Source of the DNA: Prevotella sp.
Lineage (GTDB): Bacteria > Bacteroidota > Bacteroidia > Bacteroidales > Bacteroidaceae
Assembly (NCBI GenBank): GCA_017458125.1
Contig: JAFTGB010000018.1
Coordinates: 1 to 64,000 of the forward strand
DNA length: 64,000 bases
Reading direction: 5' to 3'
Both the position numbers and the translations under genes were made by a program. Below, one piece after another: positions 45,903-55,069 of the stretch. Position 1 is the stretch's first letter. Each line of letters begins with the position of its first letter. The notes below the pieces were generated by a model. That model saw only the letters and a list, made by a program, of their open reading frames with translations. It made no database searches and was not told the origin of the DNA.

Positions 45903-47205
45903 AGTCGGGCAGTATATAAAGAAGAATAATCTGCTTGAAAACAATAGCTTATATGTTGTAGCTTTGAGCGGAGGTGCTGATAGCGTGGCACTACTTTTGC
46001 TCTTGAAAGAGCACGGCTACAACATTCACGCTGCCCATTGCAATTTCCATCTGAGAGGCGAGGAGTCGGACAGGGACGAACAGTTTTGCATAGAGTTGTG
46101 CGAAAAGGCAGGCGTAGCGTTGCATCGGGTGCATTTCGATACCAAGACATACGCTGAGCTGCACAAGGTAAGCATTGAGATGGCTGCCCGTGCACTGCGT
46201 TATCGGTGGTTTGAGCAGCTGCGGCAGGACATTGGAGCCGCTGGCATCTGCGTGGCTCACCACCGTGACGACTCGGTGGAAACTGTTCTTCTGAACCTTG
46301 TGCGGGGTACAGGGCTGCGAGGCTTGACGGGCATACAGCCGCGAAATGGTTATGTTCTGCGTCCCTTTTTGTGTGTTTCGAGGACTGAAATCGAGCAGTA
46401 TTTGGCAGAAAGGGGGCAGAATTACGTCACTGACAGCACCAATCTGGAGGCCGACGTCATGCGCAACAAGGTGCGCCTGCAGGTGTTGCCGTTGCTCCGC
46501 GAGCTCAATCCGGCTGTCGATGATAACATCCAGCGCACGGCGGAAAACCTGTCTTCGGCACAAGCGGCATCAGATGCCATGCTTTCCAGATACTTAGGAA
46601 ATAACCAGTTGGATATAAGTGATTTCAAAGACAGTGCTTCAAGGGAATATACAGTCTTTGAATGGATGAAAAACTACGGTTTCAACGGCAGTCAGGTCCG
46701 GCAAATCTTAGCGGCCGAAACGGGTCGGATGGTCTCTTCTTCACAGGGGTTCGATGTGTTGAAAGACCGCGGACGGTTGTTGGCAGAGCCCTCTTTGAAG
46801 GCGATGAAAGCTGTGAAAATTCCCGAGGAAGGTACGTATGTCTTGCCCGAAAACGCTCTCCCGTGGGCGGAAAGTGCCAAGATAAAGGTCTGCAGATGTG
46901 CTCCCTATGTCTCCAAGTCGGCTGATGTGGCTACGCTTGATGCCCGCAGGGTAGAGTTTCCGCTCACCGTCAGAAGAGTGGAGGAGGGTGACTGGATGCA
47001 GCCTTACGGTATGGCTGGCCGAAAGCTGTTGAGCGATATGATGACCGACTGCAAGATGACACTTTTCGATAAGCGCCGCCAGCTGGTGGTCGCTGATGCC
47101 CGTGGTTTTGTGGTATGGATGGTAGGGCTGCGCACCTCTCAACAAGCTGCGGTGACGGCTGATACCACGCAGGTGCTGGAGCTGCGGCTCGTAACGGACA
47201 AGTAA
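45892..47205 (+). CDS. tilS: tRNA(Ile)-lysidine synthetase
   Basis: 437 residues. It converts C34 of the AUA-reading tRNA-Ile to lysidine with ATP. The PP-loop VALSGGADSVALLLL lies at about 22-37, followed by HAAHCNFHLRGEESDRDE, CVAHHRDDSVETVLLNLVRGTGLRGLTGI and the C-terminal substrate-binding segments (EEGDWMQPYGMAGRKLLSDMMTDCKM). The start overlaps rlmI. A long hairpin element and non-coding DNA follow. Confidence 0.96.
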   Translation: MWSKVGQYIKKNNLLENNSLYVVALSGGADSVALLLLLKEHGYNIHAAHCNFHLRGEESDRDEQFCIELCEKAGVALHRVHFDTKTYAELHKVSIEMAARALRYRWFEQLRQDIGAAGICVAHHRDDSVETVLLNLVRGTGLRGLTGIQPRNGYVLRPFLCVSRTEIEQYLAERGQNYVTDSTNLEADVMRNKVRLQVLPLLRELNPAVDDNIQRTAENLSSAQAASDAMLSRYLGNNQLDISDFKDSASREYTVFEWMKNYGFNGSQVRQILAAETGRMVSSSQGFDVLKDRGRLLAEPSLKAMKAVKIPEEGTYVLPENALPWAESAKIKVCRCAPYVSKSADVATLDARRVEFPLTVRRVEEGDWMQPYGMAGRKLLSDMMTDCKMTLFDKRRQLVVADARGFVVWMVGLRTSQQAAVTADTTQVLELRLVTDK

Positions 47206-47476
47206 CATCGTGGCACCGATGCCGTAATCTTTGAGGCAGCGTGATTACGTTTCGTCGGTGCCGGTCAAGGTGGCCGAACGAACAGTTTGAACAGTTTTTG
47301 TGAGCGAACAGCCATAGGAGGATAATTATATAAATATAATTATAGGGTAAAATTTACGCTCACGCAGAAACTGTTCGAACTGTTCGTTCGCCCCAAAGTG
47401 ATACCTTGTCTGCTGTGAAGTGGCAAGTGATGCTTTCCTGCGTTTGCTGAATTTAACACCCTTTCGCTTGCAAATA
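47206..47476. other. Non-coding gap between tilS and ileS
   Basis: About 270 bp without a gene. It holds the nested inverted-repeat element at 47275-47390. The remaining sequence (47206-47274 and 47391-47476) shows no recognisable RNA or protein. Confidence 0.55.
47275..47390. repeat. Nested inverted repeat with tandem 9-nt words in each arm
   Basis: The left arm (47275-47306) and right arm (47357-47390) are imperfect reverse complements of about 32-34 nt. Each contains two tandem copies of a 'gaacagttt'-like 9-mer (the right arm as its complement with two substitutions) and a 'tgagcg' end. The 50-nt centre is AT-rich and itself contains a palindrome built on ATAATTATA. There is no T-tract, so a simple terminator role is not supported. 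Confidence 0.78.
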
Positions 47477-47508
47477 TTTGGAGAGTTCAGAAAAAATGCT
47501 TACCTTTG
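47477..47508 (+). promoter_or_regulatory. Bacteroidetes promoter for the ileS operon
   Basis: TTTG (47477-47480), a 20-bp spacer and TACCTTTG (47501-47508). The leader to the ATG at 47542 is about 25-28 nt and A-rich. It probably drives the eight-gene run to 55645. Confidence 0.78.
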
Positions 47509-47541
47509 CACGTCAATTGTAAAAAAAGAAAAAACATACGT

Positions 47542-50500
47542 ATGGAGAAGAGATTTGCCGAACATAACGGCTTGAACCTGACGCAGACGAACAATGACGT
47601 GCTGCAGATGTGGAAAGAGAAAAACGTGTTCTGGCGTTCCGTGACGGAGCGCGAAGGATGCCCCCAGTTTGTATTCTTCGAGGGACCTCCCTCAGCTAAC
47701 GGTCATCCCGGTATTCACCATGTGCTGGCACGTTCGATAAAGGATACCTTCAACCGCTACAAGACCATGCAGGGCTACCAGGTGAAGCGCAAGGCCGGCT
47801 GGGACACCCACGGATTGCCCGTGGAGCTGGGCGTGGAGAAAGAACTGGGCATCACCAAGGCCGACATTGACAACAAGGAGTCGGAACGCTATATCTCGAC
47901 CGAGGACTACAACCGCAAGTGCCGCGAGAACGTGATGATGTATACTGCCGAATGGCGTGAGCTGACCGAGAAGATGGGTTACTTCGTAGACTTGGACAAC
48001 CCCTATATCACCTACGACAACAAATACATTGAGACGCTGTGGTGGCTGCTGAAGCAGTTCTATGAGAAAGGTCTGCTCTATAAAGGCTACACCATCCAGC
48101 CCTATTCGCCTGCGGCAGGTACCGGTTTGTCGAGCCATGAGCTGAACCAGCCGGGCTGCTATCGTGACGTGAAGGACACCACCTGTACGGCGATGTTCAG
48201 GATGAAGAACCCGAAGAAGGAGATGACAGGGTGGGGCACACCGTACTTCCTGGCTTGGACCACCACGCCGTGGACACTGGCCGCCAACTCGGCACTCTGC
48301 GTAGGTCCGAAGATTGACTATGTGGCCGTGGAGACCTACAACCCCTATACCGCCGACAAGGTGACACTGGTGCTGGCCGAGGCCCGCCTGAATGCCTATC
48401 TGCCCGCCGAGGGCTGCATCACCGACGGTGGCGAGATGCCGGAATACAAGAAGGGCGACAAGCTGATACCTTATCGCATTGTAGCCCGCTATAAGGGTGT
48501 CGACCTCGTCGGCATGGAGTACGAGCAGCTGATGCCTGCCATCAAGCCCATGGGCGATGCTTTCCGTGTAATTCCCGGCGACTATGTGACTACAGAGGAC
48601 GGTGCCGGTATCGTGCATATTGCTCCCAACTTCGGTGCCGACGATGCTTTTGTGGCCAAGAAAGCCGGCATCTGCCCCATCGTGCTGATTGACAAGAAAG
48701 GACAGGAGCGTCCCGTGGTGGACTTGCAGGGTAAGTATTTCGTCATTGACGACCTTGACCCGGAGTTCGTGAAGAACTACGTCAACGTCGACGAATGGAA
48801 CAAGTTTGCAGGTCGTTATGTGAAGAATGCCTACGATGACACGCTGACCGACAAGGACGAGACCTTGGACATCTCCATCTGCATGGACCTGAAGGCTCAG
48901 AACAAGGTGTTCAAGATAGAGAAGCACACGCACAACTATCCCCACTGCTGGCGTACGGACAAGCCTGTGCTGTACTATCCGTTGGACTCGTGGTTTATCA
49001 AGAGCACGGCCAAGAAGGAGCGTATGTCGGAGCTGAACAAGACCATCAACTGGCAACCCGAGTCGACGGGTACGGGCCGCTTCGGCAACTGGCTCGACAA
49101 CCTGAACGACTGGAACCTCTCACGTTCACGCTTCTGGGGCACCCCGCTGCCTATCTGGCGCTCGGAGGACGGTGAGGAGATTTGCATCGGCTCAGTGGAG
49201 GAACTGTATAACGAGATAGAGAAGTCGGTCAAAGCAGGCTTTATGGAGAGCAATCCGTTGAAGGAGAAAGGCTTTGTGCCAGGCGATATGAGTCAGGAGA
49301 ACTACGACAAGATAGACCTTCACCGCCCGTATGTGGATTATATCTTCCTCTGCTCGCCAAGCGGTAAGAAGATGAAGCGTGAGGCCGACCTCATTGACGT
49401 ATGGTTCGACAGCGGTTCGATGCCATACGCGCAGATACACTATCCGTTTGAAAACCGTGATTTAATCGACAAGAACGAAGCCTTCCCTGCCGATTTCATC
49501 AACGAAGGTGTCGACCAAACCCGTGGCTGGTTCTTTACCCTGCATGCCATTGCTACGATGATTTTCGATAGCGTTGCCTTTAAAAACGTGATTTCATCGG
49601 GACTTGTGCTCGATGCCAAGGGCAACAAGATGTCGAAGCACGTGGGTAATGTGGTCAATCCGTTTGACATGATTGAGAAGTACGGAAGCGATGCCGTGCG
49701 CCTCTATATGATGACTAACTCCGAGCCGTGGGACAACTTGAAGTTCGACCCCGAGGGAGTGGACGAGGTGCGCCGCAAGTTCTTCGGTACCTTATATAAT
49801 ACATACTCCTTCTTTGCTCTCTATGCTAACGTGGACGGCTGGGAGCCGAAGTGTGCTGTGGCTTCTTCACAGCAGAACAAGCCCGAGATAGACCGCTGGA
49901 TACTGTCCTCGCTGAACACGCTGGTGAAGAAGGTGACTCAGGAACTGGACAACTACGACCCCACAAGGGCTGGCCGACTGATTGACGCCTTTGTCAATGA
50001 CGACCTCTCGAACTGGTATGTCCGCCTGAACCGCAAACGTTTCTGGGGCAAGGAGATGAGCGACGACAAGCGCTCGGCATACGAGACGCTCTACACCTGT
50101 CTGATAACCGTAGCGAAGCTGCTGGCTCCGTTTGCTCCGTTCTATGCCGACCAGCTGTATAAGGACCTGGGAGGCGAGAAGGACAGCGTGCACTTGGATA
50201 CATTCCCTAAGGTCGATGAGGCTCTGATAGACGCGGACCTTGAAGCCCGTATGGAGATGGCTCAGAAGATTACCTCGATGGTGCTGGCTCTGCGCCGTAA
50301 GGTGAACATCAAGGTGCGTCAGCCCCTACAGGCCATCATGGTGCCTGCCACTGACGAACAGCGCAAGCACATTGAGGCCGTAAAAGGCCTGATTATGAAC
50401 GAGGTGAACGTCAAGGAGCTGCGCTTCGTGGAGGGTGCCGGCATTCTGGTGAAGAAGGTGAAGTGCAACTTCCGGGTTATGGGTAAGAAGTTCGGCAAGC

Positions 50501-50964
50501 AGATGAAAGCCGTCGCCGCTGCTGTTGACGCGCTGAGTCAGGAGCAGATTGCAGAACTGGAAAACAACGGTTTCATCGGCATTGTCCTTGATGGGCAGAG
50601 TGTGAACATTGAGGCTGCCGACGTGGACATCATCAGCGAGGATATTCCCGGCTGGCTGGTCTCCAACGAAGGAGCGCTGACCGTGGCCCTCGAAGTAGAG
50701 CTTACCGACGAGCTGCGTCAGGAGGGTATGGCCCGCGAAATCATCAACCGTGTGCAGAACCTCCGCAAGGAAGCTGGCTTGGAAATCACCGACCGCATCA
50801 ACATTACGCTGGCTCCGAACGGTGCTACTGACGCTGCTGTCAGTGCCTATGGCGACTACATCAAGACGCAGGTGCTGGCCGATGCCATCCTCATTGCTCC
50901 CAACGAGGGCACGGAGGTTGACTTTGACGATTTTAAGATCAACATTAAAATAACTAAAAGCTAA
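47542..50964 (+). CDS. ileS: Isoleucyl-tRNA synthetase
   Basis: 1,140 residues, a long type. The class I HIGH-type motif is in EGPPSANGHPGIHHVLARSIKD (about 48-60) and the KMSKS motif in DAKGNKMSKHVGNV. The zinc/editing insert lies in the middle with TTTPWTLAANSALCVG and GAGIVHIAPNFGADDAF. The anticodon-binding domain begins around residue 790 (RWILSSLNTLVKKV). Start set at ATG 47542 behind the promoter; an upstream in-frame codon at 47506 lies inside the promoter. Heads a compact operon. Confidence 0.97.
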   Translation: MEKRFAEHNGLNLTQTNNDVLQMWKEKNVFWRSVTEREGCPQFVFFEGPPSANGHPGIHHVLARSIKDTFNRYKTMQGYQVKRKAGWDTHGLPVELGVEKELGITKADIDNKESERYISTEDYNRKCRENVMMYTAEWRELTEKMGYFVDLDNPYITYDNKYIETLWWLLKQFYEKGLLYKGYTIQPYSPAAGTGLSSHELNQPGCYRDVKDTTCTAMFRMKNPKKEMTGWGTPYFLAWTTTPWTLAANSALCVGPKIDYVAVETYNPYTADKVTLVLAEARLNAYLPAEGCITDGGEMPEYKKGDKLIPYRIVARYKGVDLVGMEYEQLMPAIKPMGDAFRVIPGDYVTTEDGAGIVHIAPNFGADDAFVAKKAGICPIVLIDKKGQERPVVDLQGKYFVIDDLDPEFVKNYVNVDEWNKFAGRYVKNAYDDTLTDKDETLDISICMDLKAQNKVFKIEKHTHNYPHCWRTDKPVLYYPLDSWFIKSTAKKERMSELNKTINWQPESTGTGRFGNWLDNLNDWNLSRSRFWGTPLPIWRSEDGEEICIGSVEELYNEIEKSVKAGFMESNPLKEKGFVPGDMSQENYDKIDLHRPYVDYIFLCSPSGKKMKREADLIDVWFDSGSMPYAQIHYPFENRDLIDKNEAFPADFINEGVDQTRGWFFTLHAIATMIFDSVAFKNVISSGLVLDAKGNKMSKHVGNVVNPFDMIEKYGSDAVRLYMMTNSEPWDNLKFDPEGVDEVRRKFFGTLYNTYSFFALYANVDGWEPKCAVASSQQNKPEIDRWILSSLNTLVKKVTQELDNYDPTRAGRLIDAFVNDDLSNWYVRLNRKRFWGKEMSDDKRSAYETLYTCLITVAKLLAPFAPFYADQLYKDLGGEKDSVHLDTFPKVDEALIDADLEARMEMAQKITSMVLALRRKVNIKVRQPLQAIMVPATDEQRKHIEAVKGLIMNEVNVKELRFVEGAGILVKKVKCNFRVMGKKFGKQMKAVAAAVDALSQEQIAELENNGFIGIVLDGQSVNIEAADVDIISEDIPGWLVSNEGALTVALEVELTDELRQEGMAREIINRVQNLRKEAGLEITDRINITLAPNGATDAAVSAYGDYIKTQVLADAILIAPNEGTEVDFDDFKINIKITKS

Positions 50965-50970
50965 CTATTT

Positions 50971-51351
50971 ATGGCAGAAAAAACACGTTACACGGACGAA
51001 GAACTCCAAGAGTTCCGTGAGATTATCAACGAAAAACTGGCACTGGCCAAGCGTGACTATGACCAGATGATGAGTGCCCTGATGAACAAGGACTCCAACG
51101 ATGTTGACGACACGTCACCCACGTATAAGGCATTGGAGGAGGGCAGTGTCACACAGTCAAAGGAAGAGCTGATACAGATGGCCTCGCGCCAGCAGAAGTT
51201 CATTCAGGGCCTGAAAGGTGCCTTGGTGCGTATTGAGAACAAGACCTACGGCATAGACCGTATAACCGGCAAGCTCATTCCCAAGGAGCGTCTGAAGGCT
51301 GTACCTCATGCTACGCTGAGCGTGGAGTCGAAGATGGCAGGCAAGAAGTAG
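50971..51351 (+). CDS. DksA/TraR-like protein without zinc-finger cysteines
   Basis: 126 residues with a helical coiled-coil N-terminal half (residues ~8-75) and a C-terminal block ENKTYGIDRITGKLIPKERLKAVPHATLSVES. This aligns with the DksA C4 zinc-finger block, but every cysteine is replaced (positions of CxxC read YGID and SVES). There are no cysteines anywhere in the protein. DksA-type proteins modulate RNA polymerase together with (p)ppGpp; whether this version does is unknown. It sits 6 bp after ileS and 1 bp before lspA. Confidence 0.88.
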   Translation: MAEKTRYTDEELQEFREIINEKLALAKRDYDQMMSALMNKDSNDVDDTSPTYKALEEGSVTQSKEELIQMASRQQKFIQGLKGALVRIENKTYGIDRITGKLIPKERLKAVPHATLSVESKMAGKK

Positions 51352-51352
51352 G

Positions 51353-52003
51353 ATGGGCAACGGAGGTATCACGAAGCGGACGTGGCTGGCTGTGGCCATC
51401 GTGGTGGCTGTGCTTGTTGTTGACCAGGCCATCAAGATTTGGGTGAAGACGAATATGACGCTCCACGAGCAGATAGAAATACTGTCGTGGTTCAGAATCG
51501 TGTTCATCGAGAACGTCGGTATGGCTTATGGCATGCAAATAGGCTCCAAGCTGGTGCTGTCGTTGTTTCGCATCGTTGCCATCGGGTTCCTGACCTATTA
51601 TCTGGTGCTGATGATTAGGAAACAGGCGCGCTGGGGTTATATAGCCTGTCTGGCCATGGTGCTGGCAGGAGCGGCAGGGAACATCGTCGACTCGATGTTC
51701 TACGGACTCATATTCAACGCCAGTTCAGAGTATTACACGTCTTACTTCGTGCCTTTCGGCAGCGGCTATGCGCCCTTTCTGATGGGAAAGGTGGTCGACA
51801 TGTTCTACTTCCCGCTCATCGTCACCACCTATCCTGACTGGGTGCCCATGCTTGGCGGAGAACCCTTTGTGTTTTTCAGCCCTGTGTTCAATTTTGCCGA
51901 TGCCGCCATTTCGGTGGGTGTCGTGCTGCTCTTGCTTTTCTACCGCAAGGAGATAGGCGAGATATCGTTCAAGAAAGACCAAGCACCGGCTGATGAAGCA
52001 TAG
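51353..52003 (+). CDS. lspA: Prolipoprotein signal peptidase (signal peptidase II)
   Basis: 216 residues with four membrane helices. It cleaves the signal peptide of diacylglyceryl-modified prolipoproteins. The two catalytic aspartates lie in AGAAGNIVDSM and VFNFADAAISVG. The protein carries a periplasmic insert (FNASSEYYTSYFVPFGSGYAPFL) longer than in E. coli LspA, common in Bacteroidetes. It overlaps the next gene by 11 nt; the neighbour is itself a lipoprotein. Confidence 0.97.
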   Translation: MGNGGITKRTWLAVAIVVAVLVVDQAIKIWVKTNMTLHEQIEILSWFRIVFIENVGMAYGMQIGSKLVLSLFRIVAIGFLTYYLVLMIRKQARWGYIACLAMVLAGAAGNIVDSMFYGLIFNASSEYYTSYFVPFGSGYAPFLMGKVVDMFYFPLIVTTYPDWVPMLGGEPFVFFSPVFNFADAAISVGVVLLLLFYRKEIGEISFKKDQAPADEA

Positions 52004-52955
52004 TGTCTACATACTGATGGCCCTCGTATTGCTGTTGGTGGCCTGTAAGCCGAAGGTTCCCAAGGAGTACATCCAGCCGGGCGACATGGAGGACATCCTC
52101 TATGACTACCATATCGCTCAGGCCATGGCTAAGGCCGACCAGGACGAGAAGACCAGTTTTGACCGTAACAAATACTATCTGGCGGTGCTGAAGAAGCATG
52201 GTGTGACACGGGCAGAGTTTGACTCCTCGTTAGTGTACTATTACTCACACCTGGAGCGGCTGAAGGCAATCTATTCGGAAGTCAGTGAACGCCTGTCGGA
52301 CGACGCGAAGATGCTGGGCACTTCTGTCGGTGAAATCGGGCGTTATTCGCAATACAGTTCCACTGGCGACACCGCCAATATCTGGACGGGACGCACGGAA
52401 TTGTTGCTGTTGCCCAAGCCGGCATTGAACCGTTATGACTTCAGCGTCAAGGTGGATACCGCCTTCAGGAAGGGCGACTCGTTCATGTTCCAGTTCATGG
52501 CCGAATATATCTGGCAGAGCGGTTCTAAGGATGCTGTGGTGTGCATCGTCACCAAGGACGTGCGTGACAGCGTCATACAGACGGTCAACCACGTAAGTGT
52601 TTCAGGACTCACCCAGATGCGCGTACCGGCCAACCGCGACCAGAAGCTCAAGGAGGTGTCAGGCTTCATCTATCTGACTAACGGAGGCAACGACGACGCC
52701 ACGGCCAGACAGATGATGTTCATTGACCAGATACACTTCATAAGGTTTCATGAAAAAGACGCAGACAATGAAAGGAAAGCAGCAAACAGTCAGGCGGATA
52801 GCCTGCAACGAGCTGGTAACCCCGGACGGCCGCCGTTTGTCACTCCACGTGGTGGAAATCTGGGAGGGATGCGTGTCCGACCTGTACCCCCTCCTCCAGG
52901 AAACAGCCGGAACCGAGTGGGTTCAGGGCAGCATCGTCCTGGAGGAAGGCCCTGA
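51993..52955 (+). CDS. DUF4296 lipoprotein with an out-of-family C-terminal extension
   Basis: 320 residues. The signal MKHSVYILMALVLLLVAC has the lipobox LVAC. The N-terminal half (YIQPGDMEDILYDYHIAQAMA … HLERLKAIYSEVSERLSD) is DUF4296, a Bacteroidales family of unknown function, usually near lspA. Conserved-looking sequence ends near QIHFIRFH (about residue 252). The remaining ~68 residues are Pro/Gly/Arg rich (…PGNSRNRVGSGQHRPGGRP) and coincide with the out-of-frame reading of the next gene (52750-52998), so the extension is probably readthrough caused by loss of the ancestral stop. Confidence 0.87.
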   Translation: MKHSVYILMALVLLLVACKPKVPKEYIQPGDMEDILYDYHIAQAMAKADQDEKTSFDRNKYYLAVLKKHGVTRAEFDSSLVYYYSHLERLKAIYSEVSERLSDDAKMLGTSVGEIGRYSQYSSTGDTANIWTGRTELLLLPKPALNRYDFSVKVDTAFRKGDSFMFQFMAEYIWQSGSKDAVVCIVTKDVRDSVIQTVNHVSVSGLTQMRVPANRDQKLKEVSGFIYLTNGGNDDATARQMMFIDQIHFIRFHEKDADNERKAANSQADSLQRAGNPGRPPFVTPRGGNLGGMRVRPVPPPPGNSRNRVGSGQHRPGGRP

Positions 52956-52998
52956 CGGTAGCGTGCGGGCTTATTATAAAGGTAAGGAACTAACTTAA
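52750..52998 (+). CDS. Small conserved protein, overlapping DUF4296 gene by 206 nt
   Basis: 82 residues (or 76 from the ATG at 52768). The sequence RRIACNELVTPDGRRLSLHVVEI…LYPLLQETAGTEWVQGSIVL…GSVRAYYKGKELT resembles a small Bacteroidales hypothetical protein with the pattern 'V-TPDGR…VVE…YPL..E…TEW..G'. I know no function. It is in a different frame from DUF4296 and its first 206 nt lie inside that gene. Twelve bp separate it from the nucleoside transporter gene. Confidence 0.72.
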   Translation: MKKTQTMKGKQQTVRRIACNELVTPDGRRLSLHVVEIWEGCVSDLYPLLQETAGTEWVQGSIVLEEGPDGSVRAYYKGKELT

Positions 52999-53010
52999 AA
53001 ACATAATACT

Positions 53011-54339
53011 ATGAATACGAAAGTACGTTTGGCGGTGATGAACTTCATGGAGTTCGCAGTGTGGGGTGCCTATCTCACGTGTATGGGCAACTATCTTGGA
53101 GTAGCCGGTTTGGGTGATAAAATCTCATGGTTTTATGCCATTCAGGGCATCGTGAGTATTTTTATGCCGACGCTGATGGGTATTGTGGCAGACAAGTACA
53201 TACAGCCCCAGCGGCTGTTAGGGCTATGCCATCTGGTGGCAGGAGCATTTATGTTAGGTTGCTGGTGGATGGGTATGCAGGCAGGCTTCGGCAACGAGTT
53301 GGCCGACAAGTCTTTGTTCATAACGCTCTACACGCTGAGTGTGGCCTTCTTCATGCCTACCATTGCGTTGGCCAATACTACAGCTTTTACCATACTGAAA
53401 AACAACGGATTGGACACCGTCAGAGATTTTCCGCCTATCCGTGTGTTGGGCACGGTAGGCTTCATAGCCACCATGTGGTTTGTCAACTGTGCTGTCTGGG
53501 AGGACGGAAACTTTACGATGACGCTGGCCGACAACAGCCATAAGTTCCAGTACACCTACATGCAGTTCTTTGTGTCAGGGGTGCTGAGCTTCGTACTTTG
53601 CGCTTATTGCTACTCGCTGCCTGAGTGCAAGCTGGAGAAGAAAGAGGGTAGTGTGTCGTTGTCAGAGAGTCTGGGGCTCAACGCCTTCAGGCTGTTCAAG
53701 CGCAAGCAGATGGCGCTTTTCTTCATCTTCTCTGCTCTCTTGGGCATGTGCCTGCAGGTGACCAACGGTTTTGCAGGCCCTTTCATCACCAGCTTCAAGG
53801 GAGTGCCTGAGTATGCTGACACCTTTGCTGCCAACAACGCCACGTTGCTGACGTCGATAAGTCAGATCAGCGAGGCACTGTGCATACTGATGATACCTTT
53901 CTTCCTGAAGCGCTTCGGCATCAAGGTGGTCATGCTCATGTCCATGTTTGCATGGGTGTTCCGCTTCGGCTTCTTTGGCATCGGCAATCCGGCCATGCCG
54001 GGTGTCATCTTCTTCATCCTCTCGTGCATCGTCTACGGCGTGGCCTTCGACTTCTTCAACGTTTCCGGGGGCATTTTTGTCGACCAGGAGTGTGAACCCA
54101 GCATCAAGGCGTCGGCTCAGGGTTTGTTTATGATGATGACCAACGGCATAGGTGCCACCATTGGCACGCTGGCAGCCGGCGAAGTGGTCAACAGCTTCTG
54201 CCATTGGGAGAACGGTTTCCTCGTTGGCGACTGGCAGACGTGTTGGTTTGCCTTTGCTGCCTTCTCACTGATAGTCGGCGTGGCTTTTGCGCTGGTGTTC
54301 AAGCCGGAGAAGAAACCGATAGACCAGATAGTGCACTAA
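53011..54339 (+). CDS. Nucleoside:H+ symporter-type MFS transporter
   Basis: 442 residues with 12 predicted membrane segments. The N-terminus MNTKVRLAVMNFMEFAVWGAYLTCMGNYL and FYAIQGIVSIFMPTLMGIVADKYIQPQRLLGLCH match the NupG/XapB-type nucleoside symporter group. Import of nucleosides is the family function; the exact substrate is not evident. It ends directly at the rsmE start (no gap). Confidence 0.9.
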   Translation: MNTKVRLAVMNFMEFAVWGAYLTCMGNYLGVAGLGDKISWFYAIQGIVSIFMPTLMGIVADKYIQPQRLLGLCHLVAGAFMLGCWWMGMQAGFGNELADKSLFITLYTLSVAFFMPTIALANTTAFTILKNNGLDTVRDFPPIRVLGTVGFIATMWFVNCAVWEDGNFTMTLADNSHKFQYTYMQFFVSGVLSFVLCAYCYSLPECKLEKKEGSVSLSESLGLNAFRLFKRKQMALFFIFSALLGMCLQVTNGFAGPFITSFKGVPEYADTFAANNATLLTSISQISEALCILMIPFFLKRFGIKVVMLMSMFAWVFRFGFFGIGNPAMPGVIFFILSCIVYGVAFDFFNVSGGIFVDQECEPSIKASAQGLFMMMTNGIGATIGTLAAGEVVNSFCHWENGFLVGDWQTCWFAFAAFSLIVGVAFALVFKPEKKPIDQIVH

Positions 54340-55059
54340 ATGAAAGAGACGCGTTTCTTTTATGTCCCCGATGCCGCTACGGCTACGGAGTTGCCAGCCG
54401 ACGAGGCCACGCACGCTCTGCGTGTGCTGCGCTTGCAGGCTGGCGACGAGATGATGCTCATGGACGGCCGTGGCAACTTCTATAGTGCCGTGGTGACCTT
54501 GGCGCATACGAAGCACTGCTTCTACGACATCCGTGCCACCTTGCCCCAGCAGCCTCAGTGGAAAGGCCATCTGCACTTGGCCATTGCACCTACGAAGATG
54601 ATGGAGCGCATGGAGTGGATGATAGAGAAAGCGGTAGAGGTGGGCGTCGACGAAATCACGTTTCTCAACTGCCAGTTCTCTGAGCGCCGTGTGGTCAAGA
54701 TACCCCGTGTGGACAAGATAGCCGTATCGGCCATGAAGCAGAGCCGTAAGGCTTGGAAAACCCAGCTGAACGACATGGTGAACTTTCGCGAGTGGCTCAG
54801 CCAGCCTCACGAGCGCCGCAAATACATTGCCCATTGTTATGAGGAGGTGCCCCGTACCTCCCTGTTTGACGAACTCAGGAAACCAGCAGACACTGACGAC
54901 GCTTTGGTGCTTGTGGGGCCTGAGGGTGACTTCAGCATTGACGAGGTTCGCGAGGCTGTCCGTCACGGCTTCGTGTCGGTACATCTGGGCGAAAGCCGCT
55001 TGCGTACTGAAACGGCCGGACTTGCTGCTGTCATGATGATGCAACTAAGCAAAACCTGA
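54340..55059 (+). CDS. rsmE: 16S rRNA (uracil1498-N3)-methyltransferase
   Basis: 239 residues, typical for RsmE (SPOUT family). N-terminal PUA-like domain (ADEATHALRVLRLQAGDEMMLMDGRGNFY), then LAIAPTKMMERMEWMIEKAVEVGVDEITFLNCQFSER, the SAM-knot segment VGPEGDFSIDEVREAVRHGFVSVHLGESRLRTETAGLAAVMMM. Immediately follows the transporter gene and lies 10 bp before the DUF3256 gene. Confidence 0.97.
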   Translation: MKETRFFYVPDAATATELPADEATHALRVLRLQAGDEMMLMDGRGNFYSAVVTLAHTKHCFYDIRATLPQQPQWKGHLHLAIAPTKMMERMEWMIEKAVEVGVDEITFLNCQFSERRVVKIPRVDKIAVSAMKQSRKAWKTQLNDMVNFREWLSQPHERRKYIAHCYEEVPRTSLFDELRKPADTDDALVLVGPEGDFSIDEVREAVRHGFVSVHLGESRLRTETAGLAAVMMMQLSKT

Positions 55060-55069
55060 ACGACATAGA

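Noticed and set aside
47692-49056. 454-codon open frame opposite ileS
   Set aside because: Pure shadow of ileS, which has its HIGH and KMSKS motifs on the plus strand.
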